A stretch of 41,027 bases of DNA from Perkinsus marinus ATCC 50983 (Eukaryota > Perkinsozoa > Perkinsida > Perkinsidae): contig NW_003206190.1 in the NCBI RefSeq assembly GCF_000006405.1, forward strand, positions 42,585-83,611, read 5' to 3'. A program made the translations under genes and the position numbers. Each line of letters begins with the position of its first letter. Position 1 is the stretch's first letter. Positions 1-13,400 of this stretch are shown here, piece after piece. A model generated the notes under the pieces. It worked only from the letters and a program-made list of their open reading frames with translations. It was not told the origin of the DNA and did not search any database.

Positions 1-281
1 AACAAAAGGAAACGAATAAATCATCTCATCACAATTGTGCGGATCTACAGTGTGAACCAAACCGTTATGTGAAGTAATATTTTCAACACCTTCAATTTTT
101 GAGAGTTCGAAAGTCAACTTTTAGTAATATCAACATGATAACAATGTGAATCGATTGACACCAACGTTAAAGTCTATAGTCGTACTAGTCTAAAATTGAA
201 GAAAGCCATCTCGAAAATCTACATATGCATAACGATGTGATATTTTTATGTATTTCTTTTTCTGAAAATTTTTATCGTTAG

Positions 282-434
282 GTCTTTGCTGAATTGTACT
301 CAAGTGTTAGAGAATGGTCAGAGTATTACCTCGCCCATGCGGAGTCCCTCATACTGGATGTACCAGAAGAAGACGATGAGAAGCTGTCAATAGCAATACG
401 CCATCAGAGCTCTGTAGCTGCGAAGCACTATTAG
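282..434 (+). CDS. Possible internal or terminal exon, upstream of the dynein exons
   Basis: A 50-codon open stretch follows a T-rich tract ending in TTAG (acceptor AG at 280-281). It reads VFAELYSSVREWSEYY and onward, an amphipathic helical sequence, and stops at TAG 432-434. An alternative is that the exon ends at 413 before GTAGCTG. Splicing then joins in phase to the dynein exon starting at 1495, giving an intron of about 1.08 kb. That would make it part of the dynein tail. I cannot choose firmly between the C-terminus of a different gene and a dynein tail exon. No family is recognised from the residues alone. Confidence 0.4.
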   Translation, partial: VFAELYSSVREWSEYYLAHAESLILDVPEEDDEKLSIAIRHQSSVAAKHY

Positions 435-450
435 TTCAGTCTACTATGTA

Positions 451-574
451 TTGGAGTTTCACCCGAAACACGAGTGAAAAATATATTTCACAACTACTGC
501 ATATCACCGCGAATATCGGGTTTTCACGGAGTATTACGACGCCACTTCACGTGAAACGGGTCGGGAAACTCCAG
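451..574. repeat. Small inverted-repeat (MITE-like) element
   Basis: The segment begins TTGGAGTTTC and ends GAAACTCCAG, and imperfect complementarity extends about 28 bp inward from each end. It is about 124 bp long with no coding potential, which fits a miniature inverted-repeat transposable element. No clear target-site duplication is visible, and only one copy is present in the window, so the assignment is tentative. Confidence 0.35.
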
Positions 575-928
575 TGTTAATAATTGCTTACGATTTCAAC
601 CATCACTTCTGTTACAAAGAGCTCTTGCGTTTGAGGGAAGCCAGAGAGGTGTTGCATTTTGTTGGTGGTAAAACTGATCTTTTTTCATAGTAGTGTTGGA
701 GGAATAAATGTTCGTTTTCCTCAGCTGAGTTTAGGAGTTTCCAAAGCTAATTATAAAAGTTTATGTATGAATTATAATAGGGGTATACAAAAACCATGGA
801 GAAATTTTCAGAAGTTTCTTCATAATTTTGATGTTTTCGCCAACATAGACCCCTCCACACATTCTAAGCAAAAGCTTAGATACAAATTCGAGTAGGAATG
901 TTGAGAAACCAAGAAGGATCTTCTAAAG

Positions 929-998
929 TTTCCTCAGATTTTTCATACTGTCACCGACACATATAGATGACCATGTGCATATTTTCCTACACTGCCTG
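929..998 (+). repeat. Dispersed repeat, left copy
   Basis: About 70 bp starting at TTTCCTCAGATTTT and including GACCATGTGCATATT. It is clearly related to 40320-40388 in the same orientation. Similarity upstream of this core is weak and gapped. It lies in non-coding DNA just before the minisatellite. Family unknown. Confidence 0.55.
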
Positions 999-1050
999 GC
1001 AGAGGCACAGTTTGATTGTATTATGCATTACTCTAGGGCATGTTTTAAAG

Positions 1051-1466
1051 TCTATGGGGTGAAATCAAGTGTAATAGGGTACGTTATATTGTCTATGGGG
1101 GTAAAATCAATTGCAATAGGGTACGTTATATTGTCTATGGGGGTAAAATCAATTGCAATAGGGTACGTTATATTGTCTATGGGGGTAAAATCAATTGCAA
1201 TAGGGTACGTTATATTGTCTATGGGGGTAAAATCAATTGCAATAGGGTACGTTATATTGTCTATGGGGGTAAAAGCGATTATAATAGGGTACGTTATATT
1301 GTCTATGGGGGTAAAAGCGATTATAATAGGGTACGTTATATTGTCTATGGGGTAGAATCAATTGTAATAGGGTACGTTATGTTGTCTATAGGGTAAAATC
1401 AATTGTGATGGGGTACGTTATATAGTCTATGGGGGTAAAAGCGATAGTAGTAGGGTACGTTATAGT
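1051..1466 (+). repeat. Minisatellite, ten units of 41-42 bp
   Basis: Units begin at 1051, 1092, 1134, 1176, 1218, 1260, 1302, 1344, 1385 and 1426, each starting TCTATGG or TCTATAGG and containing ATAGGGTACGTTAT. Central units are nearly identical, and the outer ones are more diverged and 41 bp long. Because 42 is a multiple of three, the array is open in one frame and would encode a 14-residue repeat. It appears to lie in an intron or intergenic DNA just before a dynein exon, so I treat it as non-coding. Confidence 0.93.
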
Positions 1467-1494
1467 GTAATAAATTAGTGTATGTCCCTCTTAG

Positions 1495-4400
1495 GCGATG
1501 CTGGCAATAGGCGAGAGAGTCGCTAAGCTGTTCCAGAAAGTGATGGATTTCACGGCTACATACGAGCAGTACGTTCGAATGTATGATGAGAATGAGGGGA
1601 TGAGCATTGAGGAGGACTACGGCTCGGAGAGTCGCCTCGAGGTCTATCGGGAGGGGCTTATCAAGTGAGCTCACTGGAGGGTAGTCTAGGTTGAAGTGAA
1701 CATGGTACAGGTACCGGGATCAGCAGGAGAGGATTGCTGCTATGGAGCCTAGGAAGGAAATAGGCCTCTTCCGACTTGACGCCGAGGCGTTCCAGAAGAC
1801 CCTTAGGCCTAATCCTGTTAAGTGTTTGGACAAACTACAGAAGTAGTAGTGGTGATGGTGAATGAGTGAGTGTGATCTGTGGAGTTGTTGGTAGGTATAT
1901 ACCGGAAATGGCGATGGGAAGGATACAGAACTTGTTGAAGGAGGTCAAGCGAGCTAGTGAAAGGCTGGGGACGCTCCCTTCGAACGTCGAGGAGTTCGTT
2001 CATTTCACCACCTACCTCAACCAGCTGGCTGGAGACACTATAGCGAGGGAGGCGGCAGCCGCTGCCGATCCTGATAGCCCTGCTGAGGAGGCCCCAGTGG
2101 AGGACGCTGTCGCGAGCTTCAAGGCGATGGAAGGTCGGCAGCTGGATGTGGGGGACCTGATGGAGTTGGTGAAGGAGTTTAATATTAAGACTACTTCTAA
2201 GCAGAGGACGTCCTTTATGGAGTTATCTCAAGCCTTGAGTAGTCTCAAGAGTCAGATAGAGTTCTCACGGGGGAGCACGGAAGCTAACGGGCATCGTTTC
2301 GTGAAGGTGGGTGTAATTTGGGATTGGTGTGGTATGGTAGAGAGTCTTTTAGGAATTGGAACAAGAAATTCCGGTTATGCTGGAAAGCGTTACAAAGGGA
2401 TTTGAGTGGCTAAAGGATCACAAGCTCTCGGATGAGATTCTGGCCTCTTCCGAGGAGGGCCGACGGAAGGTTCTGGAGAAGCTGGAGCATATTGATAAGC
2501 ATGTGGCCACAGTCAGTGTGGATGCCAAGAGGTAGAGGCGAGTCCGGTCTTGTCGGGCTTTTTCACTGGTGGTAGCTCAGGATCAACGATTATCAGGAGG
2601 TGTTGAACGTTGAAGTGACGCCGTTTGAGAAGGTGGAGGAGCTGAAGGTTGGAGACGGGAGTCTTCGTGTGTGGTGAAATGTCGAGTTTGTTAGACTCTA
2701 TCGGGGAGCATATCGAAGTTGTGGAAGGGCCTGGCCGAGTGGGAGCAGATGAGCGAGCAATGGATGCGGTGGCAATTTGGTCGAGTTGATGTGGAGAAGA
2801 TATCGAAAGAGGTTGCGGTGTACCAGAAGGTGGCCATGCAGAGTTTGAAGCAACTCGAGACGAATCCGGTAGCGACTAGATTTACGGCTAAGGTCGCCGC
2901 CTTCAAGAACACTTTGCCGGTGGTGATGGCGTTACGGTAGGGAGGGCGGGGCTCTCAATTTGGCGAATGGATGGTTTTCCTGTTTAGTAATTCCGCATTG
3001 AAGAAGAGGCATTGGGAGGAGATCAATGATACGATCGGTGTGGAGTTGGATTTGGAAAGTGAGGATTTGACTTTGGGAGAGTTGCTGGGCATGGGCGTCG
3101 ATAAGAGCATGGACCAAATACAGGAGATAGCAGGACGTGCTGGGGCTGAACAGGTGGGAGAATTGACGACACGTTCAGGCAGTTATGGTATTGTTTTAGT
3201 CTTTGGAGGAGATGCTTGATAAAGTAAAACGAGTGTGGGAAGATCTTGAGCTTGTTCTTAACCCGTATAAGGACAGCAAGGATGTCTTCATATTGGTGGG
3301 CTCGAGAGGGGCAGGGGGTAGTTGGGGAGATATGGCTGGCTCAGGGATCGGTCGATGACGTTATCACAGCACTGGAAGATTCCTTGGTCAACATTTCGAC
3401 AATTTCGGGCAGCCGGTAGGTTATTATATAACGGCATGAGGGAAATTATTGTTGACAGATTTGTTGGTCCGATACGTGGGGAAGTGGAGGAGTGGCAGAA
3501 AAATCTAATGCTCTTTCAAGAGACTCTGGACGAGTGGCTGGCAGTTCAGCGGAATTGGGTGTATGTTCGTTGAGGAGGAGCGATTTTGTTGAGGTTGGTT
3601 TTGGTAGGTATTTGGAGTCTATCTTCAGCGCGGGCGATATCAAGAAGCAGCTTCCTATCGAGTCGGTCAAATTCATGGATATCGATCAGCACTGGCGCAA
3701 CATTATGAAGGAGACCAACGATTACAGTGTGGCTCTGGTGGCTGGCATTAAGCCGGGCAGGTTAGAGCAGTTCAGGGAATTCAATGAGACTCTGGATCAA
3801 ATACAGAAGTCTTTGGAGGAGTACCTACATTCGAAGCGGAAAGTGGGCTTCATGATAACGTTTTGAGGAGAGGTGTTCCTGCTCAGGCCTTCCCAAGGTT
3901 CTTCTTCCTGTCCAATGATGAGCTATTGGAAATCCTGGCACAAGCCAGGAGAATACAGGCGGTCCAGCCGCATCTCCGCAAGTGCTTTGACAACCTGGTC
4001 AAACTGCGCTTCAGTGGGGATGATGACAAGGGCGGTAGAGGCTCGGGTGGTTCTGATATCGTTGGTATGATATCTAGTGAGGGAGAGGAGATTCCTTTCT
4101 ACAAAGTACTGAAAGTTCGAGGGAACGTTGAGAAGTGGTTGCTGGAGGTGGAGGAGCATATGGTCAAGAGCATGCATGCTGTGATGCAGAAGGGATTCAT
4201 AGACTATCCAGAACAGCCGAGGAAGGAATGGGTCGCTGAGAAGGAGGCTCAGGTCGTATCGTGTGTGGGTATGATAATGTGGTGTGCGGAGACGGAGCGA
4301 ATACTGCAGAATGAGGATAAGAAGAGGGTTGTGGATGATATGAATATTTGGTATGTTGGAATGCTTGAACTTGAGGGGGGGGTGGAGTGTCTTGAATAGG

Positions 4401-7400
4401 TATCAGCGTAACGTCACACAATTGGAGGACCTCACGGACTTGGTCAGATCTAAGCTGTCGTCTATTCAGAGGAGATCAGTAGTAGCGCTGGTCACTCAAG
4501 ACGTACACAATAGAGACATCATAGAGGACCTTTCGGAGAGTAATGTGGTCTCGACGTCGAGCTTCAAGTGGCAGCAACAGCTTCGGTAAGGGCGTTTTTG
4601 GATGTGATGGTTGAGATTCCCGTCAGGTATTACTGGGACGTTGAAGAGGATGATTGCATCGTCAATCAAGTCGATGCGGTCATCCGGTATGGGTATGAGT
4701 ATCAGGGGGCAACAACAAGATTGGTTATAACACCTTTGACAGACAGGTGAGGCTTGAGTGAGGTTCGAAAATTTCCGATGCGGGGACTCGAACCCCGGTC
4801 GCGTGGGTGAGAGCCACGAATCCTAACCAGCTAGACTACATCGGAGGATGGAATGAGTGTGAAGAATCGTGGTTGTATAGCACTCTCTTAGGTGTTGGAT
4901 GACCATCACCGGGGCACTGCATATCAAGTTGGGAGCTGCCCCTGCGGGCCCAGCCGGTACCGGCAAGACCGAGAGTACCAAGGATCTCGCCAAAGCGTTA
5001 GCAAGACAGTGCGTCGTGTTCAACTGCAGTGACCAGATAGACTATAAAATGATGGGCAAGTTGTACAGCGGTGTTGTTACTGCTGGGGCTTGGACATGCC
5101 TTGACGAGTTCAATCGTATCTCTATCGAGGTGAGAGGAATCAGGGGAAGGCTCGCTGGTGGGGGATGGTGTTGCTGCTGTAGGTGTTGAGTGTTATTGCA
5201 CAGCAGCTACTGACCATCAGAGTGGCTCTATTGAACGACCAGTCAGAGTTTATGTTCGAGGGCTTTATGCTCAAACTCAAACGTAAGTACACATGCTTGG
5301 GAACCTCTAGCGTTGAGCTATACCTTTCTCAGCTACATGTGGAGTCTTCATTACGATGAATCCGGGATACGCTGGTCGAACTGAGTTGCCTGACAACTTG
5401 AAGGTTCTCTTCCGCCCGATGAGTATGATGGTTCCTGACTATACACTCATCGCTGAGATTATGCTCTTCGCAGAAGGTGGGTGCGGATTCGATCCCGGCA
5501 CCTTGCATTTTTACATTTGACCTCAGGTTTCAGCACTGCCAAGCGGCTTTCTGGCAAGTTCACGAAGCTGTACAAGCTCTCTTCAGAGCAGCTATCCAAA
5601 CAGGACCACTACGACTTCGGCATGCGAGCAGTGAAGTCAGTGTTGGTGATGGCTGGCAGTCTGAAGCGTTCTGACCCTGACCTCAACGAGGACGTCCTCT
5701 TGATTCGCGCTATGAGGGACTCTAATGTACCAAAGTTCTTAGCAGCTGATCTACCGCTCTTCTACGCCATCGTGGGAGATCTTTTCCCCGGGGTAGAGGT
5801 CCCCTACATCGACTATGGCGTTTTACGCGAGGCTGTGGATCATTCTGTTGTTACTGAAGGACTACAAGTTGTCGATGCACAGGCCAAGAAGGTCATCCAG
5901 CTCTATGAGACCTTTAACGTCAGATTTGGGGTTATGCTCGTTGGGCCCACTACTGGTGGCAAGACGGTCATCTATCGTACGCTGGCAAAGGCTCTGAGCA
6001 AGCTTCGGGCTGATGGGCATCCTGATGAGAACTACCAGACGGTTCGCTACGATGTCCTCAACCCGAAGTGCATCACTATGGGGGAACTCTATGGTGAGTT
6101 CAACGAGCTCACGCAGGAGTGGACCGACGGCCTTGGCAGCTCCTTGATGCGAGCTAATGTCGCTGATGAGACGCAAGACTGGCGGTGGACAGTTTTTGAT
6201 GGTCCAGTGGATGCTATATGGATCGAAAGCATGAACACTGTCCTTGATGATAATATGACCTTATGTCTGGCTAATGGTGAACGCATTAAGCTGAAGCCCG
6301 AGATGAGGATGTTGTTCGAGGTCCAAGACCTGGCTGTGGCCTCGCCAGCAACTGTGTCGAGGTGTGGTATGGTGTATGTGGACCCACTCGATCTCGGCTG
6401 GCGACCGTTTGCCTATACGTGGCTCTACAATCACCTCCCAGAGGGCCCTCCTTACAGCACTGCAGTGCGAGAGAAGATATGGGAGCTCATGGAAAGACAT
6501 CTAGATCCAGCTGTAGCGTTTATACGTCGGAATTCGTCGGAGCCCCTGACTACTGTCGACACCCAGTTGGTCTACTCCTTTTGTTTCCTATTCGAAGCTG
6601 TCCTCTCCTGGGAAGCTGCGACACTGCATGGTGCGGCTAGCTCTGACTGCGACCCTGAGAAAAACCCAATGGTGGATCTGCGCAAGTTGGACCCTGAGAA
6701 CGATGAGTCGGCCAAACTGTTGGAAAAGATCATCCTGAGTACCTTCTGTTTCGCGATGGCATGGTCTATTGGAGGGTCCTGTGATACTAAGAGTCGACAG
6801 ATGTTCGCCCAGTACTGCGAGCAGGAGTTCGAGTCGGTCTCCTTTCCTCGGGGCGGGAGCGTCTATGATGGTTATGTTGATTTTGCGAAGGGCAATAGGT
6901 TTTTACCCTGGGAGGACCTAGTGCCCAAGTTCACATATAAGGCGACTGATAGCTACCTCCAGCTGCTGGTACCAAACGTGGACAGTGTTCGCTTCTCATT
7001 TGTTGTTGACAAGATGCTGACTCAAGGGAAGAGCGTGTTGTTGACAGGCATGACGGGCGTCGGGAAGTCGGTCATTCTCGCGAACTTGTTGAACAAGATG
7101 AAGGAGCATTCTGGCGTTGTGCCTGTGACTATGACACTAAGTGCACAAAGCAACGCGTCCAGGATACAACTAACGATTGAGGGAAAGCTGGAGAAGAAGC
7201 GGAAAACCCTCCTTGGGGCTCCTGTGAATAAGAAGATTGTCATTTTGATGGACGACGTGAACATGCCGGCTGTTGAGGAGTATGGTGCTCAGCCTCCCAT
7301 AGAGCTGTTGCGACTGTTGCAAGACTTGGGAGGGTTTTATGACAGGAAAAAACTGTTCTGGAAAGATATAGAGAACACTACTCTGCTACTGTGCGCCGCT

Positions 7401-10400
7401 CCGCCCGGTGGAGGCCGCAACGAGATGACTCCGAGGTTCACCCGTCACAGTATGGTCCTCTGTATGCCCAACACTTCTCGTGACGCTATGTCCGTCATCT
7501 TCTCCTCTATACTTGGCGGCTTCTTTGCGGCGTACAAGTTCAAGCCGGATGTCCAGACTTTGATCAACGCGATGGTCGGTGGGGCCATTGAGTTTTATGA
7601 GAAGATTTCTGCTGATCTTCTGCCGACTCCAGCGAAGTCTCACTATTTGTTCAACTTGAGGGATGTGTCGAAGGTCTTCCAAGGAGTTCTGATGGCGAGG
7701 CCGGCCAGCTGCAATTCGTCCGAGAAGGGCGTGAAACTGTGGATTCACGAGATGTCTCGAGTGTTCTATGATAGACTTATCAACGAGGAAGATCGGAAGT
7801 GGTATGTGGAGACTCTGCTGGACTTGGTCAAGCTGAAGTTCCGAACGGACAAGATGCGAGCGGATGACTTGTTTGGTGCGACGCCCTTGATGTGGGGAGA
7901 TTTCCTCAAGCCTGGTGCTGACAATAGTGTTTACGAAGAGATCACCGACCTGGGCAAAATGGCGAAGATTTTGGAAGATTATAACGACGAGTATAACCTC
8001 TCTCACTCGACGCCGATGAACTTGGTCTTTTTCAAGGATGCTATGGAGCATGTTGCTCATATATCCCGGGTGTTACGGCAAGAGAGGGGCAACCTGTTGT
8101 TGGTGGGTGTCGGGGGTAGCGGAAGGCAGTCCTTGGCCAGGTTGTCGGCGAGCATGGCGGAGATGGGCGAGTTTGAGATTGAACTTACTAAGGGCTATGG
8201 TGTGGATCAGTTCAGAGAGGATGAGAAGGCGTTCTTGATTGGGTCGGGATCTGCTGGGGGAACGCAGACGCTGTTCCTTCTGAATGACACGCAGATCATC
8301 AGTGAGACGTTTTTGGAGGATATCAATAACGTCCTGAATGCGGGAGAGGTTCCCAACTTGTTCGCGGCTGACGAGATGGATAGAATCGTTGGGGATCTAC
8401 GACCTGTCGCAAAGGAAAACAACAGGAGTGAAGCCAAAGATGCTGTATGGAACTACTTCATCGAACGCATCAAGGAGAATCTGCATATTGTCCTTGCAGT
8501 TAGTCCTGTTGGTGACGCTCTGAGGATCCGAATGCGAATGTTCCCGAGTTTGGTCAACTGCACGACCGTCGACTGGTTCCACCCTTGGCCGGATGATGCT
8601 CTGTCTTCGGTGGCAACGAGGTTCCTTGAGAAGATCGAGGCTTTGGATGAGACAATGAAAGCTAGCCTTGCCCAGGAGTGTGTTGTTGTCCATCAAAGTG
8701 TATTGCGATGGAGCGATATTTTCCTTGAGAGGCTGCGGCGGCACGTGTATTCAACGCCGAAGAGCTACCTTGATTTAATTCATCTTTATACGGAAATGCT
8801 GAGTGAAAAACGCGAGGAAAAAATGAAGGTCCAGAAGAGGCTAGTGGTTGGCCTGGATAAACTGCAAGAGGCGAACTCGGTGGTCAGCAGCTTGCAGGAG
8901 GAGCTGACGGCGCTGCAGCCCATCTTGGCACAGAAGAAGGTGGAAACTGATGAACTCATTGTGGTCGTTACGGAGGAACGTAAGAAGGCTGACGAAGTGG
9001 CGGCGAAGGTTGCGTCTGAGGAGGCTGTTGTAAGGGAGCAGGCGGAGACGGTCCAGGCGATCCAAGCTGATGCCCAGAAGGATCTCGATGTTGCTATGCC
9101 TGCCCTGGAGAAGGCTATTAAAAGTTTGGACGCCCTAGACAAGAAAGACATCACTGAAATCAAGACGTTTCCCAAGCCGCCAGCGCTGGTCATGATGACG
9201 ATGGAGGCTGTGAACACACTCCTTGGTACGGTGACGGTTGGGAGGTATCATTAGCTGTCTTGGTGTGTTAGGTGAGAAACCAGACTGGGATACAGCGAAG
9301 AGGGTGCTGTCGGACAGCCAGTTTATGACGAAGTTGAAGGAGTACGACAAGGACAACATTCCTGCTAACGTTCTCAAGGTGACGATTCTGCTGTGAACCT
9401 CGTTGGTCGGCTGATGCTGTTGGTCAGAAACTGGAGAAGTACATCCAGAAGCCGGAGTACGCGCCGGACTCTGTCGGGAACCAGTCTAAGGCGGCTAAGT
9501 CGCTGTGTATGTGGACTCACGCTATGGACATGTAGACAGGAAACGATGGATTTGGAGGGCAGCTGAGTGGTGTAGGTATTCGAAGGTGGCGAAGACGGTG
9601 GAACCGAAGAAGAAGCGCCTTGAGGAGATGAATCAGCAACTAGCTGAAGCAACTGGGGTCATTCGACGGTGTGTGGGTGTTGCTGGAAGCTTGTCCTCAG
9701 ATTCTGGCCGGCAAACAGAAAGACTTGAAGGCGATTCAGGATAAGGTAGCGGCACTGAAGCGGAAGCTCGACGATACTGAGGCGGAGAAGGACCGGTGAC
9801 GACGCTTGTTGTTGGGATGATGGATCTTCGACTGCCGTGTGTCTCACAGGCTTATCAAAGAGGCTGAGCTCACACAAGCTCGACTGCAGCGTGCGGAGGT
9901 CCTCACCGTGGGTCTTGCCGGGGAATCGGTAAGTGTCTGTGTGGACGGATGTGGGCATCAGCGGTGCTTTTGGTAGGTGCGATGGAAGGAGACTGTCGAG
10001 AAGATGGACGTCGAGATTGAGGCTCTCACTGGTGATGTGTTCCTCTCGGCTGCGGCCATCAGCTACTTTGGCTCTTTCACTGGACAGTGAGTTAGAGACC
10101 GGCGTTGGAGGTCGGCATTGCTTCACGGTAGATACCGACGGGAAGTGGTCGGCGAGTGGTTGAGTAACATGCAGAAATTGAACATACCCTGTTCGGAGAC
10201 CTTCAGCCTCGTTGCCGTCATGGGCAGCCCTGTGCAAGTACGAGAGTGGAACCTGCAGGTGGGCTTAGTCTTGAGAGGCCCGGCGGGACTTGGGCTGTAC
10301 TCAGGGCCTACCGTCGGACAGTGTGTCGCTGGACAATGGGGTTTTGGTTACTCGGGGGAAACGGTGGCCGTTGATGATCGACCCACAAGAGCAAGCGAAC

Positions 10401-13400
10401 AAGTGGATCAAGAAGAAGGAGGGCGCCGAGGGCAGCTCGGGCCAGCTACAACTGTTGAAACTGGGCAATCCGAAGTTGTTACTTATAGTAGAGAACGCTA
10501 TCCGCATGGGTGACCCTCTTCTCATTGAGGATATTGGGGAGGCTCTGGACCCCTCTCTGGAGCCAGTACTGCAGAAGGCTGTATTCAACAACAATGGCAG
10601 ATTGCAAATTCATCTTGGCGACTCGGATGTGGACTACAACCCGGACTTCAGGTTGGCGCTTTTCAGTTCTTCGGCAGCTTTTGTATTGTGTTCATAGATT
10701 CTATATGACGACGAAGTTGCCGAATCCTCACTACTACCCTGAAGTTTGTATTAAGGTGGGCGGATGGGGACCGAGTTTTAATGGAAACTGATTGATTCCA
10801 GGTTACTGTTATCAACTTCACTGTGACGTTCGAGGGTCTCGGTGAACAGCTGCTGACGCTAGTGGTAGAGGCGGAGCTACCGGAAGTGATGCGGAGGAAA
10901 ACAGGATTAATGATGCAACTTGACAACGACAAGAGGACCCTGCAGGGCCTCGAGGACGAGATCTTACGACTCTTGAGTGAATCACAGGGGAATATACTTG
11001 ATGATGAAGTGCTGATCTCGACCCTGCAACGAAGTAAAGTGACGGCGAAAGACATTGAGGAACGGGTTGCCGACGCTGAGGTGGGCCGGGATGGTCACTG
11101 TGAGGAGCTCGGTGGTATGCTGACTAGCAGGTCACCAAAGTTGAGATTGAGGCTGCGTGCAACAAGTATTTATCTGTGAGCGAGCGAGGCAGCATCTTGT
11201 GGGTGTTTGATTTTACATCGCTCCGCTCAGTGTCGCTGATTACTAGGTATTTCGTGGTTGCTGATCTGGCCAACATCGACCCGATGTACCAGTTCTCGCT
11301 GTTTTACTTTGTAGGAGGCTCTCTTGGTGTCGTCTCTTATTACTGCTTTCTACTAGGTCCGCATGTTCTTGTTCACGATCCACAACGCGGAGAAGTCGGA
11401 TGATCTCGACACGCGCTTGCAGACCCTTATCACTGGTGAGGGGATGGTATGTGAGCTTCCCTGAGCACGATCATTGTTGGCAGATGTGACCGAGTACGTC
11501 TTCAAGTTGGTGTGTCGAGGACTATTCGAGGTTCATAAGCTCATCTTTTCCTTTTTGATACAAAGTCAAATAGATCGGCATGCTGGTCGCATCAACAACG
11601 TCGAGTGGGGCTTGCTTCTGAGAGGTGGGACTCGGGCGCGAGAGGGAGCGAGTTATGTCTTGGCTCAGGTGTTGGCATCCAAGATGTGTCGGCCCGGCCG
11701 GGAAATCCGGACGTTGATCTGATACCCGAAAAGCAGTGGCAGTTGCTATATGCTGTGCAGCAGCGCATACCACAACTCAGTGACATCTGCGCTCACGTTA
11801 CGAAGAATATCGACGTTTGGCGACAATGGTGTTGTCATGAGAACCCTCATCTCAAAGACCTGCCTCTGGACTATGAGCACACAAGTCAGAGTTGGCCGTA
11901 ACGTTCGGAAGGTAATCGAAATTGTTGTCAGGACCACCGTTGGAGAGGGAAGAAGATGAGGAGGCGGAGCAGGAGGGGGAGCCAACGGAAGCGACGAGTC
12001 TGAGGTGAGGCTCGGACTGTCCACTGTGGGTGACTAGCTGTGGTAGTTACTTCCGGAAATTGTTGCTGTTGAAATGCCTGACTCCCGAGAAAGTCCTCTT
12101 CGGCGCGGCAGAGTACGTGAGAAGGTCCCTAGGGGAGAAGTATTGCATCTTCGCTACGCCTATGATGGAGGAAGTCTTCGCTGACTCGTCCCACACGACT
12201 CCGATCATTTTCGTAGGCCTATTAGTGAGAAGGTTTTTATCATTGGGTTGGACCCCTTAGGTGCTGTCGACGGGCGCCGATCCGACTCAGATGTTATTGA
12301 GGTTCGCTGCGGCTGAGGACTACGAGTCTAAGCTACATATAATATCGTTGGGCCAAGGCCAGGGACCGAGGGCCCAGAAGCTTATGGAAAAAGGGTGGGC
12401 AGCTGAGTGGTGGAACGTATCATAGGTTCCCCTCGGTTAGATACAACGAAGGTCTATGGGTGCTCCTGCAGAACTGTCACTTGGCCAAGTCGTGGATGCC
12501 GTCGTTGCAGCGACTGGTTGAAGCGATGGAAGGCAATGCTATGATCAACCCACAGGTGCTGACCGTGGCAGCATGAAGAGGAGCTCGATCTGGATCGCGC
12601 TCTCAGTTCCGTCTGTTCCTCACCTCTATGCCGGCCGACTACTTCCCAGTACCGATACTGCAAATTTCTGTGAAGCTCACCACAGAACCTCCCAAGGGTA
12701 GGATAGATGCTCACGTATGTTCTCATGCTTACTTGTAGGTCTACGGGCGAACGTTAAAAGAAGTCTGATCGCTCTTGATGATGAGACGCTGAACAAATCC
12801 AGGAAGGCATCAGCTTGGCGAAGACTTCAGTTCTCGTTGAAGCTCTTCCACGCGGTGGGCTGAATCTGCTGTTTTCGGTGGATATGGTTATGGTCGGCGT
12901 TCTTAGGTTATTCAGGAGCGGCGGAAGTTCGGACCCCTCGGGTGGAATATCCGGTATGAGTTCAACGACTCGGACTTGGAGACATCCACTGTCATTTTGC
13001 ACAACATGTTGGAGCTCGAGGACCCTGAGATCCCTTGGGACACTATCAGCTTCGTAGTCGGACAGGTGACGTCTTGCTGTGGATCGCTCCGCCCCTCATA
13101 GTTGTCATTTTCAGATCAACTATGGTGGGCGAGTGACGGATGATTGGGATCGGCGATGCCTGATGGCCACTCTCGGCCGCTTTGTCACTAAGGACATCAT
13201 GGAGGAAGAAGACTATGCTTTTTCGGCCAGCGGTGGGCTTGCCATCCTAGGCCTCTGAGGAGTGGTTCTTATAGGAACCTACCGATTACCTGACAATGTT
13301 GACGAGGCTCCAGTGGCTGGGTTCAGAAAGTACGTAGATTCTTTACCGTTGTCAGAGGTGGGAAGATATACGTATTGCTGTTCTCTACTTTGCTCGCGGC

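Noticed and set aside
975-1355. 126-codon open frame over the minisatellite
   Set aside because: It is open only because the repeat unit is 42 bp; outer units are 41 bp and there is no sign of a real start or domain.
7386-8060. 224-codon open frame opposite the largest dynein exon
   Set aside because: Shadow of biased coding sequence between the AAA3 and AAA4 motifs, with no features of its own.
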